Positions 22,801-33,426 of a DNA stretch of 64,000 nt are shown one piece after another. The DNA comes from Symbiodinium kawagutii (lineage: Eukaryota; Sar; Dinophyceae; Suessiales; Symbiodiniaceae). Every line of letters begins with the position of its first letter. The first letter of the stretch is position 1. A model generated the notes under the pieces. It did no database searches. It was not told the DNA's origin and saw only the letters and a list, made by a program, of their open reading frames with translations. A program made the position numbers and the translations under genes. Location: the NCBI GenBank assembly GCA_009767595.1, contig VSDK01010057.1, positions 375,586 to 439,585 of the forward strand, written 5' to 3'.

Positions 22801-22835
22801 CGCTTGAGTCAGCCATGTTCAATGGTCTACTCAAG

Positions 22836-23172
22836 GGCTGCACTGGTTGGACTTGGCAGCTTGCCGACGCGGCGTGTCACAAATTGCCTGTCCTGTTTGG
22901 ACAAAGCCTCGACGGCAGATGAGATCCGCAGTCAGAGGCATCCATCGCCTCCCGAAATGGAAAGCGTTCGCATGTGGCTATGGGTCAATATTACAACCAA
23001 CCAATAATTGGGACAATAACCAACAATAATAACGAAAACCATGATTGATAGTGGGGGAACCAGGGGTACAGGGTTTTGACCCACTGCCATGTCTGAAAAC
23101 GTTCATAGTTTCAGGGAAAGCTGCCAAAAATGGATGGACAAACGAGCAGATGCGTTTGTTGCACAGCTCTGA
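22836..23172 (+). CDS. Last two exons of a gene, unknown product
   Basis: Exon 22836-22973 (AG|G; LSCLDKASTADEIRSQ, then SPPEMESVR) and exon 23115-23172 (AG|G; MESCQKWMDKRADAFVAQL then TGA). The GT donor at 22974 is followed at once by family-B element B3. Spliced, the frame is continuous and ends in a charged helix. No family recognised. Confidence 0.7.
22975..23089 (+). mobile_element. Family-B TIR element B3 (supplies the splice donor)
   Basis: 115 bp, TGGCTATGGGTCA ... TTGACCCACTGCCA, flanked by TG at 22973-22974 and 23090-23091. The donor GT is the G of the duplication plus the first T of the element. The element is 82 percent of the 141-nt intron 22974-23114. Confidence 0.9.
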
Positions 23173-24700
23173 ATCATCGGTTCAAAGCAGTGTTACTATG
23201 GGTTACAAGCTGAAAATTTGACAATGAATGGATCTGAGTCCTGAACTATTTGGGATGGTTGAAACACCTCACAGTGCCATCAACAACCAACTGCAGGATC
23301 ATGGACAACTAGATGGCGTTTCTCTAAACACGCATTTCTGAAAGATTTGCTCATCCCACAAGTAAGCAACACCGCAAGGATCTTGTCGTTTCGCAAGGGA
23401 AAGCGTTGCACTTGGTAAATCTGATGATTTTCCAAGGTTTCCACGAGCTAGCTGGGAGCGTGAAAAGGTTACAGACATCGAGAAAGCGTGGATATCAGTG
23501 GGTCCTAAATCACTAGGAAAGTCCTAAATCATCAGTGCAGTATGGAGACCAGACGTTCCTTCATGCAGTGGGTCTCTTGCGTACCTGTTCATGAGCTAAA
23601 GATCTGAACACGAGATGGAGCCAGAAGTTTCTTGGTGCCAGAGGGTTCAGACACGAAGCTTGTTGCAGAAGAAGATTGGAGGAGCAGGGATTGAAAGCAG
23701 GTAGGCCAGGTGGGCCAGATTTTTCACTGAAAATCAAGTGTCACTGACCAACTCCCAGCCTTGTCCCACCCGAGAAGCTTTGCTGGCACTCATGAACCTT
23801 ACCAAAGAAAAGAAATGAGTACCTAATATTCATGAATATTCATTCTCATGATGGCTTCTTGATGTATTGCACAAGCATTCCTCGACAAACCAGCTTTAGC
23901 CCGTAATCACCTGATTCTATTTGTTGATCTTGTGCTACAGCTAGCAATTGCAGGCAGCTTGTGTTGACTCTGCTTATTTTATGGGCTGCAGTAACTTTGC
24001 TTAAACCTGAATGTCAAGGCCGTTGAGGCTTCAGCACAAAAGGAGTATGTTTCCAGTAAATCAGACATGGGTTTTACCAACACTATTACGGCGTAGGCAT
24101 AGACTCAGGTTCGACAATTCAAGCCAAGCATCCATGCATTGCAAATGTGAGAGAGCACAGGAGTGATCCTTCTAAGTTGGAACGAACAGTGTCGAGGTTC
24201 ATAGTTTGGAGTCATTCCGTGTCATCAGAAGAAGAATACGACGGATTGGTGCATATTTTAAGCATATAGGCTATATGATATAATGTATTGCAGAGGACAC
24301 ATCTAAGGGAGTCTCATCTCAGGGTATACAGATACCATGTCTTAGCTACCCTACTTGTCTTCAAGACTGCGAAAGCCAATAAGTCAAGGCGGTTCAGATC
24401 ACATAACTTGTCACATGGAAAGCAAACACAGGGGCATGCGGGGCACAAGACATGCCGTGTGGCTAAAGAGCTTCATGCGGGTCACGCCATGACATGGCTG
24501 AGTTCCAGACTCAAACGTACTTGCGGTGAAGCAACGAGAGTATGATAGAGTATGACGGCACCCGATAGCAAAGATACGATGGGGACCGCTGCAAAAGACG
24601 GATCGAAGATGGTAGGAACTAAGGGTTGAAGTTGGTTGAAGAGAGGTTCCTGAGGAAACAGTTTGGGGAGCGTCTTTCAACATCGGGCCAGAAATTCTTG
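23173..24700. other. No supported gene
   Basis: About 1.5 kb with no exon that I can defend. The 85-codon frame at 24288-24542 has weak third-base bias. The region is not obviously repetitive. Confidence 0.45.
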
Positions 24701-24719
24701 AGGAACTTCAGTGTAGGAG

Positions 24720-24934
24720 CTGGACAATGGGCAACGAGGCCCGGTGCAGCTGCTTAGGTCTTAAAGCAGCTTTGAGCGAAAGAAAAGCAGTTTGCAGATT
24801 TGAACTTAAGCATTTGAGGTTCAGCAAGCTGGACAATGGGCAACGAGGCCCGGTGCAGCTGCTTAGGTCTTAAAGCAGCTTTGAGCGAAAGAAAAGCAGT
24901 TTGCAAATTTGAACTTAAGCATTTGAGGATCAGC
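24720..24934 (+). repeat. 109-bp tandem duplication carrying a small exon
   Basis: Two adjacent copies (from 24721 and 24830, period 109) that differ at a few bases, for example GCAGATTT versus GCAAATTT. Each holds CTGGACAATGGGCAACGAGG running to CTTAG|GTCTTA, an open segment (LDNGQRGPVQLL) before a GT donor, so it looks like a duplicated exon with its donor. Confidence 0.85.
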
Positions 24935-25125
24935 AGCTTTTCAACTTTAGCCTTTGAACTATCTTAAACTTAGTGGTTCATGATTTTGGAACTTTGGCAC
25001 TGAAAGCCAAGCTGCTGAGCTGGTGAGGTCCAGATCATCCAGGCTCGACGATGCGAAGCATCAGAAAATCTGTGAAAATCTGTGACCATGGAAGGCTACG
25101 GCAGTCCCTGCGAGAGGTTGAAGAG

Positions 25126-25336
25126 AAATGCCCAAGGCGTGTCAAGGATCGTTCACTTCAGATTTGTATCATGATGAGCTCAAGAGCATTATTTGGTCCA
25201 CGCCTTCCCGCCCAGACTCCTGTCGATTGGTGGTCGGGAAGGTCCCGGACAACAAATCAATGGTGACTACGAGCTTCTTGAGGCTAATCCTTTTGGGTCT
25301 GGGCATTGCGTTTCACTGCAGGATCCACCAGCATTT
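25126..25336 (+). CDS. Exon, unknown product
   Basis: Open segment with strong third-base GC: CPKACQGSFTSDLYHDELKS, then RLVVGKVPDNKSMVTTSF and a hydrophobic stretch (LILLGLGIAF). It ends at a canonical GTAAGT donor. The start is uncertain (AAGAG before AAATG). Confidence 0.55.
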
Positions 25337-26123
25337 GTAAGTACGTAGTATAAGTACATAAAGGTCAGGATGCCTATGGCTAAGGCACTTCTGAGGAACG
25401 TTGCGTCCTCAGTAGTGTCGCACCCCCCCAAGTTACCAGGGAGTTCTGAAGATTTTTCATTGTTGAAAAGAACGGACTGTCTAGATTCTCAATAGCGTCA
25501 ATACCTCAGGATTGAACACACGCATTGAATACCAGTGGCACATTTGAATTAAATTATCAATTGCGTTCGGGGGAATGGGGGAATTAAACTTGGTCATTGC
25601 TTGGGAATTGAACTCAAGTTGGTTTTGGGGAAATCAAAATTTGCCATAACTTTTGAACTGAATTCCATTTGAAAGGTCATAATGATTGAATCATAGCTAT
25701 TGGAAAGGAGTTGACTGCGAGTTCCTTTTGTGGAGGATCGTGACTGAAGCTAGAATAGATTTCAGCTCATTTTTTTTCTATTGAGATCATGATTGAAACT
25801 TTGCCTTTTGGAGATTAGGATTGAAGAAGGTGGTTGTAGGTTTTGTGGGCAGTTGTAACCGCCTTACGTATAGGTAATTAGGTAGTCATACCTAGGTAAG
25901 TTGTACACAGTTGTTTCTTGTAGGTAGTTGTGGGCAGTTGTATGTTCTTTGTAGCTGCAGTTACTTGCAGCTGGTAGGTAGTAGGTAGTTGTCTTACAAC
26001 GGATTCATAAAGGAGTTGATTCGTTTTGGCAAGATTTGGATTTCTTGGGAATGTCAAGTCGCAACTAAGGAATGTATCAATAAACTAATTAGTAGACCCA
26101 ATAAGACATCGGAAGTCAAGCAG

Positions 26124-26291
26124 GAGAACCACCTCCGCCCCAAAGAAGTGTTGAGACTCAGCTTCATGGACTTCCCCATTTGGCAAATGCCTCGGGACCT
26201 GTCTTTGATACAAATGGATCAAGGGATTGATCTCTTCAGGCCAGCTTTGGCTAAGGCGATGGCAACAGCGAATCAGCTCATAAATGGATGA
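26124..26291 (+). CDS. Terminal exon, 55 codons, unknown product
   Basis: Acceptor CAGCAG then G, then ENHLRPKEVLRLSFMDF, PIWQMPRDLSL and LAKAMATANQLING before TGA. Third-base GC is good. The open frame continues upstream to 25989, but that part is AT-rich and probably intron. It may belong with the exon at 25126. Confidence 0.6.
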   Translation, partial: ENHLRPKEVLRLSFMDFPIWQMPRDLSLIQMDQGIDLFRPALAKAMATANQLING

Positions 26292-26305
26292 ACGGTTCAT
26301 AATGG

Positions 26306-26411
26306 TTCAACTAAATCACTGGCTTCAACTAAGTCACTCGCTTCAACTAAATCATTGGCTTCAACTAAATCACTGGGTTCAACTAAATCACTGGCTTCAA
26401 CTAAATCACTA
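26306..26411. repeat. 18-bp minisatellite
   Basis: About six copies of TTCAACTAAATCACTGGC with a few substitutions, starting 15 bp after the stop codon at 26291. Confidence 0.9.
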
Positions 26412-26485
26412 CTCTAATGGATTGCAAGTGAATCACTGTTCTAATGGATTGAAGCCGCTGAATCACTAGCATGGCCCACTGTCAG

Positions 26486-27244
26486 GGCGTGCGGCCCAAC
26501 GGGCGTCCATGCTGGCTACGACGTGGACGGCCCCTTCTGACAGTGAACAGCCATGGCCTAGCGGAGGCGAGGGATGATGGGATGGTTGCCATGACTGGTT
26601 CCACAACTGGTTGTGTGGCTTGTGTGCCACGTAGTATTGGAGCCTTTTTACAATGGGAAACTCATGGAAACTCCAAAAAATACTTGGTTTACGAGTGTCA
26701 ATGACTATCGATGATTTGGGGGTACCCCTAGTTTGAGAAGCCACCAGTTGTGTGGGTTGTCAGCTACAGCAAACCGTAAGACCTAGCAGCTGTTGCTCAG
26801 CATTTGCTCAGTGACAGTGGGATTTGCATCGCATGGAACGTCCGCCAGCACGACGGGGATCAGAAGCCCCTCTACCTGTTCTTCGGCGAGATGGGCTACT
26901 GGAACATTGCAGCATCCGTGCCCATTGAAATTCATTCAACCTGGTCCTCATGGTAGACATTTCCTGGCAAGGAATAGGTGCTGCGTCGTGTCAAGAAAGA
27001 GACACTTTTCTCTCTTGTTCCAATCTGGTTCTGGATCAAATACAGACTGCGAAGAAAAAATGAATCATATTTGAAGCTTTCGGGTTTGAGACTTGTCAAA
27101 AAAGTAATAAAACAATGAATGAAGTTTGGAGATTGCTGGGTCCTCGTAGCTCTTTGGAGGTACTGGCTGCTGGAGTTCACGTGTCCCTGGCGGTTTGAGT
27201 TCCAACGGTACAGCGATGACAGCCGATGGACAAGTTGGGATTAT
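26486..27244 (+). CDS. Exons of an unknown gene
   Basis: 26486 to about 26535 (AG|G, CGPTGVHAGYDVDGPF, very high third-base GC). About 26820-26943 (GICIAWNVRQHDGDQKP, LYLFFGEMGYWNIAASVPIE, GT donor). 27160-27244 (AG|G, YWLLEFTCPWRFEFQRYS, GT donor). The last two join in phase through a Trp codon. The product is aromatic-rich, with a beta-strand-like pattern. No family recognised. Confidence 0.55.
26652..26746 (+). mobile_element. Family-A element, left end degraded
   Basis: Central TACTTGGTTTAC and GATGATTTGGGGGTACCCC, then the right end GTTTGAGAAGCCACCA. It lies between exons near 26535 and 26820. Confidence 0.65.
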
Positions 27245-27332
27245 GTATGGTCTGCATGTGCATGTATATTATATATATATATATGTATATGGTCTCGTGT
27301 TCCGTGTTGGTACCTCCGCTCAACCGCAATCC

Positions 27333-27535
27333 CATGCTATTTGCAGCATTTGGGAGTCTTACTCTCACATTCGTGCGCTATTTGCAGCATTTTGGAGCCT
27401 TATCCTCCCATTTATTTGCATGCTATTTGCAGCATTTGGGAGCCTTACTCTCACATTCGTACGCTATTTGCAGCATTTTGGAGCCTTGTCCTCCCATTCG
27501 TATGCTATTTGCAGCTTTTGGAGGCTTTACGGCAT
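27333..27535. repeat. Tandem repeat of alternating CTATTTGCAGCATTT units
   Basis: About five copies of a roughly 40-50-bp unit, CTATTTGCAGCATTT(T)GG-AG-CTT, each followed by a CTC-rich stretch ending CATTCGT or CATTTAT. Two variants alternate. Downstream to about 27840 is TATAC-rich low-complexity DNA. Confidence 0.8.
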
Positions 27536-28009
27536 TACATATTGCGTACATATTGATATACTGCCTCTATACTATCTATATACTTTGTACGTAGTACTTA
27601 TATCCGTATACCCACCTACCTACCCACCCATTCTTTATATACCATCTATATACTACCTATATACTACAAATGCATTTTTAATTTTGCTTTGCGTGTACAC
27701 CTACTTAATACTTACATACCACCGTTTGCTACCATTTACTATCTATATGCTACCTATTTACTAGTTAAAACTACTGATGTACTACCTAATTATATACTAT
27801 CAATGCACTATTCATTTACTACCTATATACAAGTAGTTCCCGCACGAGGCGGAGGCGGAAGTTTCCAAAACTTATAAGTGCATATAGAAAAAAAACATTT
27901 GAGCCTATAGAATGGCGGTCAAAACATCACGAGCGCGCAACTTGTCTGGAGAATGATCTTGTGTTGCGGTTTTTGACAAGGCAATGCATGTCCTGGGTCA
28001 CGAAACAAA

Positions 28010-29098
28010 TCAAACTGTTTCTTGGGTCTGGAAACAGAATGACTTTGTGATGTCATGGATGTAATTTATGAGTTTCGTATCACAAGCTTTCATTCTTCGT
28101 AATCTTGGAGAGGTCTTAGTGTAAGCTAGGGTTGTCACAACTGAATGTATCATGTCACTGCCTTCGAAAATTGGTATTTCACTCATCAAATCATCAATGA
28201 AGTATTTCATTAAAGACCACGGGCAAGCATTGTCTACAGTCTTACAAGGCAAGCATTGTAATGTGGGGCAACTTGCGACAGCAACGCGACGCATCCGTTT
28301 TTTTCCGACAAGAGCAATTGCAGTCGAAACGATCATTACACGGTCCACAACGACACGCGCAATGAATTGCTGAAGTGTTTGACACAACTCAAGAACATGT
28401 CGCTACAGCTCATGCAAGTGCGTGACTAAATCAGGATGATACATTAGCATCCACAAGAGACGCGCGTTCCCAGGTAGAACTTTGATTTCCACATCTTGAG
28501 GGTGTCCAGTCACTAAACTGTGCGCGTGAAAATAAATGAGAAATTTTTGCATCACATCCAAACCTTTATACGTCAAGACCATGTGCGTAAAATCTTGGTC
28601 TTCCTCTAGAAAGCGCAAAACTTGCCAGAGGCAGTTGTAGCAGACACCAAATTCACAATAAACCAAAGCAGTTCTTTCGTCTCTCCATAAATTGTGAGTC
28701 TTATTGCATGCAACACACCAGTTTTTCTGCAGCGCTTCGTAGACCCGCAAAGCCCTTTTGAAGCCATGTCTCACTTTCGATGCGTCAACAGATTGAAATA
28801 ACACATAGTCATTTGGAACAGGAATCTTATCAATGGTTTCTGCGAGAACCAGTGTAGCGAAGGACGAGCCCTTGCGACGACTGTTGCAGATTTGTCGAAA
28901 CTTCTCCGTCGAGCATGTTCTGGCACGAAAGAACGTGGAACAAGCAGACAAACGCAAGACAGTTCTGACGTCGTACCATGAGAATTGTTCGACGCTGTCG
29001 ATGCAAAACATGGCCATTGTTTGGACACGGTCCCCAGCGACGCGCGTCCTGTTGCTATGTCTTGAAAATGAACTATCCCCAAAAAAAAAAGACTACTA
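28010..29098 (-). CDS. Intronless ORF with one internal TAG, unknown protein (F-box-like start, CxxC motifs)
   Basis: On the minus strand one frame is open from just after a stop near 29098 to a TAA at 28010, except for a single TAG at 28403-28405. The first ATG is 29017. The upstream part has an F-box-like helix (YDVRTVLRLSACSTFFRA), two possible metal-binding pairs (CVAC, then CEFGVCYNC), and helical segments ending HPDLVTHLHEL before the stop. After it the frame goes on for about 130 codons (VLELCQTLQQFIARVVV...). A run of ten A bases (+ strand 29081-29090) lies at the 5' end. Neighbouring genes are split into tiny exons, so this looks like a retrocopy or a transferred or viral-type gene that has decayed or uses readthrough. 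F-box is inference from pattern only. Confidence 0.55.
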
Positions 29099-29545
29099 AG
29101 TCCGTCCGTCATGTGACTTCCCACATTCACATTGTGTCACCAATTGGTTATCTCATCGATGCTTCTTGTCTATGATTTCTTGTTTCTTAGTATATTTTCT
29201 CGACCTTGGACATTTTATCTTGTGACCATTTGACCAACATCTTTTTACATAAGTTCCTTCGCAGCCACAGACAAAACACAACCCATCCGTCTGAGACCTA
29301 GAACTAAGAGGATTTGAATATCCACTGAAAACTAGATTCCAAAACTACTTCAGTTCAGGATCCTCAAGAAAGAGTTCAGTATCCTGGAGTTGCCAGTTGG
29401 TAGTCAGCTAAGAAAACAAACGCCTATCCCGTGATTCTACGATCGAGGCAACAAGCAACCACCATGCTGGGGCACTGTAGCACCGTTGTGGATATGATGA
29501 TGGCATACCAACCACGGCATCATCCACCTGGCCCGCCACCACCAG

Positions 29546-29850
29546 GGCACCCGGATCATGTTGCATCCCTTTTCAGCGGGCCTGCAGCACGCGGCTGACA
29601 GCAGTGCCTACTTCCAGGCTTCGGAAAATTTCCTTCCTCCAGCTGCAACCTTCAGACGCGCTCATATGGGGGGTTCTATAAATTGGAAACCCCAAAAATG
29701 GTTGGTTTATTACTATCAGTTGACTGTAAGTGATTAATGATGGATGATTTAGGGGGTACCCTATTTTGAGAAACCCCCATATCCACATGAGTCGAGTCGT
29801 TAGGAGAATCCGGGCAACCAAGTTCGCAACCGCATCGGTCAACAGATAAG
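29546..29850 (+). CDS. Two exons around a family-A intron, unknown product
   Basis: 29546-29659 (AG|G, GTRIMLHPFSAGLQHAADSS, then FLPPAATFRR; third-base GC very high and open further upstream to 29501) ends at a GC donor. 29804 onward (AG|G, ENPGNQVRNRIGQ) follows in phase 0. The 144-nt intron is 78 percent element A7. Confidence 0.55.
29667..29779 (+). mobile_element. Family-A TIR element A7
   Basis: 113 bp with ends TGGGGGGTTCTATAAA / TTTTGAGAAACCCCCA, flanked by TA on both sides (29665-29666, 29780-29781). It fills most of intron 29660-29803. Confidence 0.88.
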
Positions 29851-30149
29851 GCTTTTCTTTTTCGCACTTGTGTTGGGGGGTTCCGCGTTCTCTCAGTCCA
29901 CAAGCATTCAAGCATGTTTACACCAGGGGATGGCCCAACCAATCAACCATCTTGGTGCAAACCGTCAATGTCAACTGATCCATGTACATGTCCTCCGATC
30001 GATCATCTTCCTTACCCTTGACCCCCTTAGCACCCCGACTTCAAGCAACCCACATCTTCATCACTGAAATGCATCTCTGGTTCCTGGGCACCACGAGCCC
30101 TTCATAGGATCGGCTGGTTACTGCCCTCCGGACAGCTGGCTGCGTTCAT

Positions 30150-30430
30150 CATGAATGCAGCGTGGAATGGTCACAGACTTTGCCTTTGGATGAGTTTTTG
30201 TGTTTTGAACCCAAACATCTATCTGTGTGTCAAAATTGGGAAAAAAACGAACCTGGGTTTTTTGCCTCCCGAACAACACTTGATTTCACCTTTTTCGGAA
30301 GATGCTTTGGCCGCTTGCACTGCTGGAAACATTTGCTGTTCCACGAACCGTTGCTCACCCATGCCATTTCTTTTCAAGTCACAATTGTCAGCAACGGCTC
30401 TCGTTGATACTGCTGCTCCATCTCGCTGAA
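30150..30430 (+). CDS. Possible terminal exon, two frames open
   Basis: One frame reads VEWSQTLPLDEFLCFEPKHL and later LHCWKHLLFHEPLLTHAISF before TGA at about 30407. Another is open to 30429. The first has better third-base GC at its 3' end. No family recognised. Confidence 0.4.
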
Positions 30431-30490
30431 TTGCCCAGACAGTTGGCGTTGAAAGTAGACCCATCATTGAAAATGCATCGAACACCATTG

Positions 30491-30535
30491 GGTGCTTCTC
30501 AAAAGAGGGGTACCCCTGAATCATCCAACAATTGA
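30491..30535 (+). mobile_element. Family-A element, left half only
   Basis: GGTGCTTCTCAAAAGAGGGG then TACCCCTGAATCATCCAAC matches the left end of the family. The right half is missing. Confidence 0.5.
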
Positions 30536-30637
30536 CATGCTGAAAGTACCACACCTGTCACACAAAGTCAAGATCCAAGTCATCTGCAAGATGAGTTGAA
30601 ACAGCCCTGACAGTGCGGAGAGCGTCACGCAAAGTCA

Positions 30638-30750
30638 AGATCTATTCCTTTTGAGATCTATTTCTTTTGAGATCTATTTCTTTTGAGATCTATTCCTTTT
30701 GAGATCTATTTCTTTTGAGATCTATTCCTTTTGAGATCTATTTCTTTTGA
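30638..30750. repeat. 16-bp minisatellite, seven copies
   Basis: Seven copies of GATCTATTYCTTTTGA in tandem, with C/T alternating at one position. Confidence 0.95.
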
Positions 30751-31059
30751 GATCTTTTCAAATCTTCGTAACACGGAAGTTCCGCACTTCGTAACTAAAC
30801 TTCCTTTGACTACCCGTATATCCACCTATCTTCCCACTTATTACATATATAATTATTTAAATACTACTTATATACTACCATGTACTACATATGTCCCCCT
30901 ATTCACTACTCATATACTATCTAAATACCATCCATATACTATCTACGCTATACTAATATACTACTTCTGTGCTAGCTTCACACTGTTTACATAGTGCTTG
31001 TATACTATTTATCTATGGCTTAAATATGTCATTTATATACTACCTATACACTAGCTACC

Positions 31060-31160
31060 ACCCTAACCCTCCACCCCAACCACCCACCCCACCCCCACCA
31101 CCACACCACAGGGGGGGGGAGGGGACCATGACCATGACCGGGGGGGAGAGGGGGGGGGGT
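31060..31160. repeat. C-run block followed by G-run block
   Basis: 31060-31110 is C/A only apart from scattered T, with runs of four to five C. 31111-31160 has G runs of nine, four, seven and ten or more. The switch of strand skew at about 31110 gives possible i-motif and G-quadruplex structures side by side. Confidence 0.85.
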
Positions 31161-31179
31161 GCAACGCTGGACCATGTAT

Positions 31180-31360
31180 GTATGCATATATATATATATA
31201 TGTTCATTTATTTATTTATTTATATTTATGTAAATATATATATATATGTATGTATTTGTTTATTTATTTAAATTCATAAATAAATATATATATATTTATT
31301 TATTCATTTATTTTTCTGTATATATATACATATATTTTTTCTGTGTATATATATATATAT
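31180..31360. repeat. AT microsatellites
   Basis: TATATATG, TTTATTTA and TGTATATA tracts. Similar tracts lie at 30790-31050 and 31660-31750. Confidence 0.9.
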
Positions 31361-31511
31361 AGGAGGAAGCGGGGAGCCCCACCGGGGGCGACACATTTGG
31401 CACTCTAGCTTTTCTCACCTCGAGCAGGAGAAGTCCCTTCTGGTGTCTGCACTGAAGCCTACCCTAAAAGGATTATGCATGGATGAAGTGATTTCACATT
31501 GATATATATGG

Positions 31512-31650
31512 ATGTAATGTAATGTAATTTAATGTAATGGAATGTAATGGATTGGAATGGAATGGAACGGAAGGGAATGGAATGGAATGTCATGTAATGT
31601 AATGGAATGTAATGGAATGGAACTGAACGGAATGTAATGTAATGTAATGT
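31512..31650. repeat. AATGN pentamer tract
   Basis: Imperfect tandem AATGT and AATGG pentamers. Same pentamer family as the 3232-4712 satellite but without its 30-bp order. Confidence 0.9.
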
Positions 31651-31806
31651 ATGTATGTATGTATGTATATATATATATATGTTTATTGCGTTTGTGATTT
31701 TATTTGTTTACCTACATATATATTTATATTTAAATAGAAGTATATTATACATTGATAGCAACGTATGTGTGTGTGTACATGCCGTACATTCTTTGTACTA
31801 GCCAAG

Positions 31807-31937
31807 GAAACGAACACAAAGATTTGATGGCGAGATTTGATGACCCAACACTGAGACGAGTGCCAGCGCCACCTGCCAGGTCCTGGCAAGAAGTGGCCCG
31901 GACTTCTCCTCGCCTTCTCCGGACGTGTGTCAGTTGA
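31807..31937 (+). CDS. Terminal exon, about 43 codons, unknown product
   Basis: AG|G acceptor, then NEHKDLMARFDDPTLRRVPA, RSWQEVARTSPRLLRTCVS and TGA, with strong third-base GC. Basic C-terminus. No family recognised. Confidence 0.55.
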
Positions 31938-32439
31938 CCCAAGGGGAACGTGGGATCTGCGCAATGGTTTGTAAAGGCAGACATAGACATAAATCAATTG
32001 AATTACATTTGTATGTTGAAATGTTTATACATCACTTGTCTATTTATCTATGTCTACATCTATACACATAGAACTCATTGTAATCCCATAGTGTGAGTGT
32101 GAGTTCACGTATGGATGTATTTATATATATATAGTTTATGTGATGTATGTGTTGTCTTGTTTTGTATTGTATTCTACTGCATCGTATCGTATTGTACTGT
32201 TTTTGATTTTATTAGCCGTGCACCGTATTGTATTTTGTTCTTTGGATTGTGTTGTATTACATGTAGTGATGTGTGCAAGTATCCGTGTGTGAAAATACTT
32301 GTGAATGCAGGGAAGGACTTATCCACACATAATTTTATGAACATACGTAAATGCACATTTTGTGTACAGACTTCAATATGTTTTACAAATAAGCGTGACT
32401 TTCTAAGTGTACATTATGTGCACAAGCGGGGACGGGGGT

Positions 32440-32545
32440 CTCAATGGACAAATTCTGCCATCTTCCGAATCACAAGCCACAGGTCAAATGCCTTGGACGG
32501 TCTTCGCATTTGGAAAGGCGCGGTCACAATGATTGGCAACTAGCC
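32440..32545 (+). CDS. Candidate exon
   Basis: After CCACAG the frame NALDGLRIWKGAVTMIGN runs to a TAG or a GC donor (GATTG|GCAACT). Other frames are open too, so support is limited. Confidence 0.35.
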
Positions 32546-32709
32546 GCAGAGTTTTGCTGCTGTTCCCGTGGACAGCTTGTTGGCCAGCATGTTGAAATTA
32601 CATGCATCATCCACGCAGCGTAGACGCACGTTGAAATTTTACTATAATCCAGCGGACATCCAACCCCCTACAATCAACGAAGGGTTTTCTCGGAAGCAGA
32701 GTGCTGAAG

Positions 32710-32841
32710 GGACCCTGCCTTGCGAAGCTGGCAGAACCGCAGGCCCACAAAGATTTGAGCATCGTGTGCTTCGGACATGGACAGACCAGCAAGGTGCCCG
32801 AGGCGGCAGCACCGGAATTTAAATCAGAAAAGAAATTCCAG
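32710..32841 (+). CDS. Exon, 44 codons, unknown product
   Basis: AG|G acceptor and GT donor, phase 0 at both ends. Encodes CLAKLAEPQAHKDLSIVCF, GHGQTSKVPEAAAPEFKSEK. Third-base GC about 70 percent. The opposite strand is also open but with lower bias. Confidence 0.55.
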
Positions 32842-32908
32842 GTCATTCTCTAGACACCTTGATTGTCACACTTCCACTGGATAAAACAGGACATGGACAT
32901 ACATGGAC

Positions 32909-33118
32909 CTGCAATTTGTCCAACAGTTTGAAGTTCCTGCAGTTTGTCCGTTTGTCCAGCAGTTTTTGAAGTCCCTGGAGTGTTTCCAATAGTTTTTCAA
33001 GTTCCTGGACACTGATGACATTGTCATAGACGGAGATCAACTTCACCTTCAGGTGGTCCACGTTACTGGCTGCAGAGGGGACCATGGCCAACTGAACGGG
33101 AACTACCAGCACTTGCAA
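32909..33118 (-). CDS. Minus-strand exon with coiled-coil segment
   Basis: Third-base GC is high on the minus strand: VPSAASNVDHLKVKLISVYD, then SVQELEKLLETLQGLQKLLD, ending at CAG|GTCCAT. The Leu spacing suggests a coiled coil. The acceptor and rest of the gene are not identified. Confidence 0.5.
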
Positions 33119-33426
33119 GGCAGGGTCTCTGAGAACTGAAAGATTGTATATCTACGGTATGTATATAATATATCTATATATGTCGAAAATTCCTGGGTTT
33201 GTGGATTATTTTTGCAAGTTTATATACATTTGATGCAGAAACCAAATCATTATCGAATAATATGCTTGAAGTATAATTGGGTTTGCATAATTAATGACAT
33301 TATGTTCTTCTAAATTGCTGTCAATGAATCCTAGAAGTTACAGCTGAAAGTCTGGTTTCTTCCGGCAGGTGTTGACTTTTTTCACATTTTTTTGTTTGTT
33401 CCCTTCCCGCAGTGGATGTTTTCCAG

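Noticed and set aside
22000..22820. Open frames of 60-163 codons rich in Tyr, Ile and His
   Set aside because: They are translations of TATA/CATA microsatellites and have no splice sites or codon bias. The same applies to frames near 27200-27770, 30730-31270 and 35820-36100.
26306..30750. Regular short repeats (18 bp and 16 bp units) that could suggest a CRISPR array
   Set aside because: The units are directly adjacent with no unique spacers, and the genome is clearly eukaryotic. They are minisatellites.
32607..32846. 79-codon minus-strand frame over exon 32710-32841
   Set aside because: The plus strand has AG|G and GT borders, phase 0 length and higher third-base GC.
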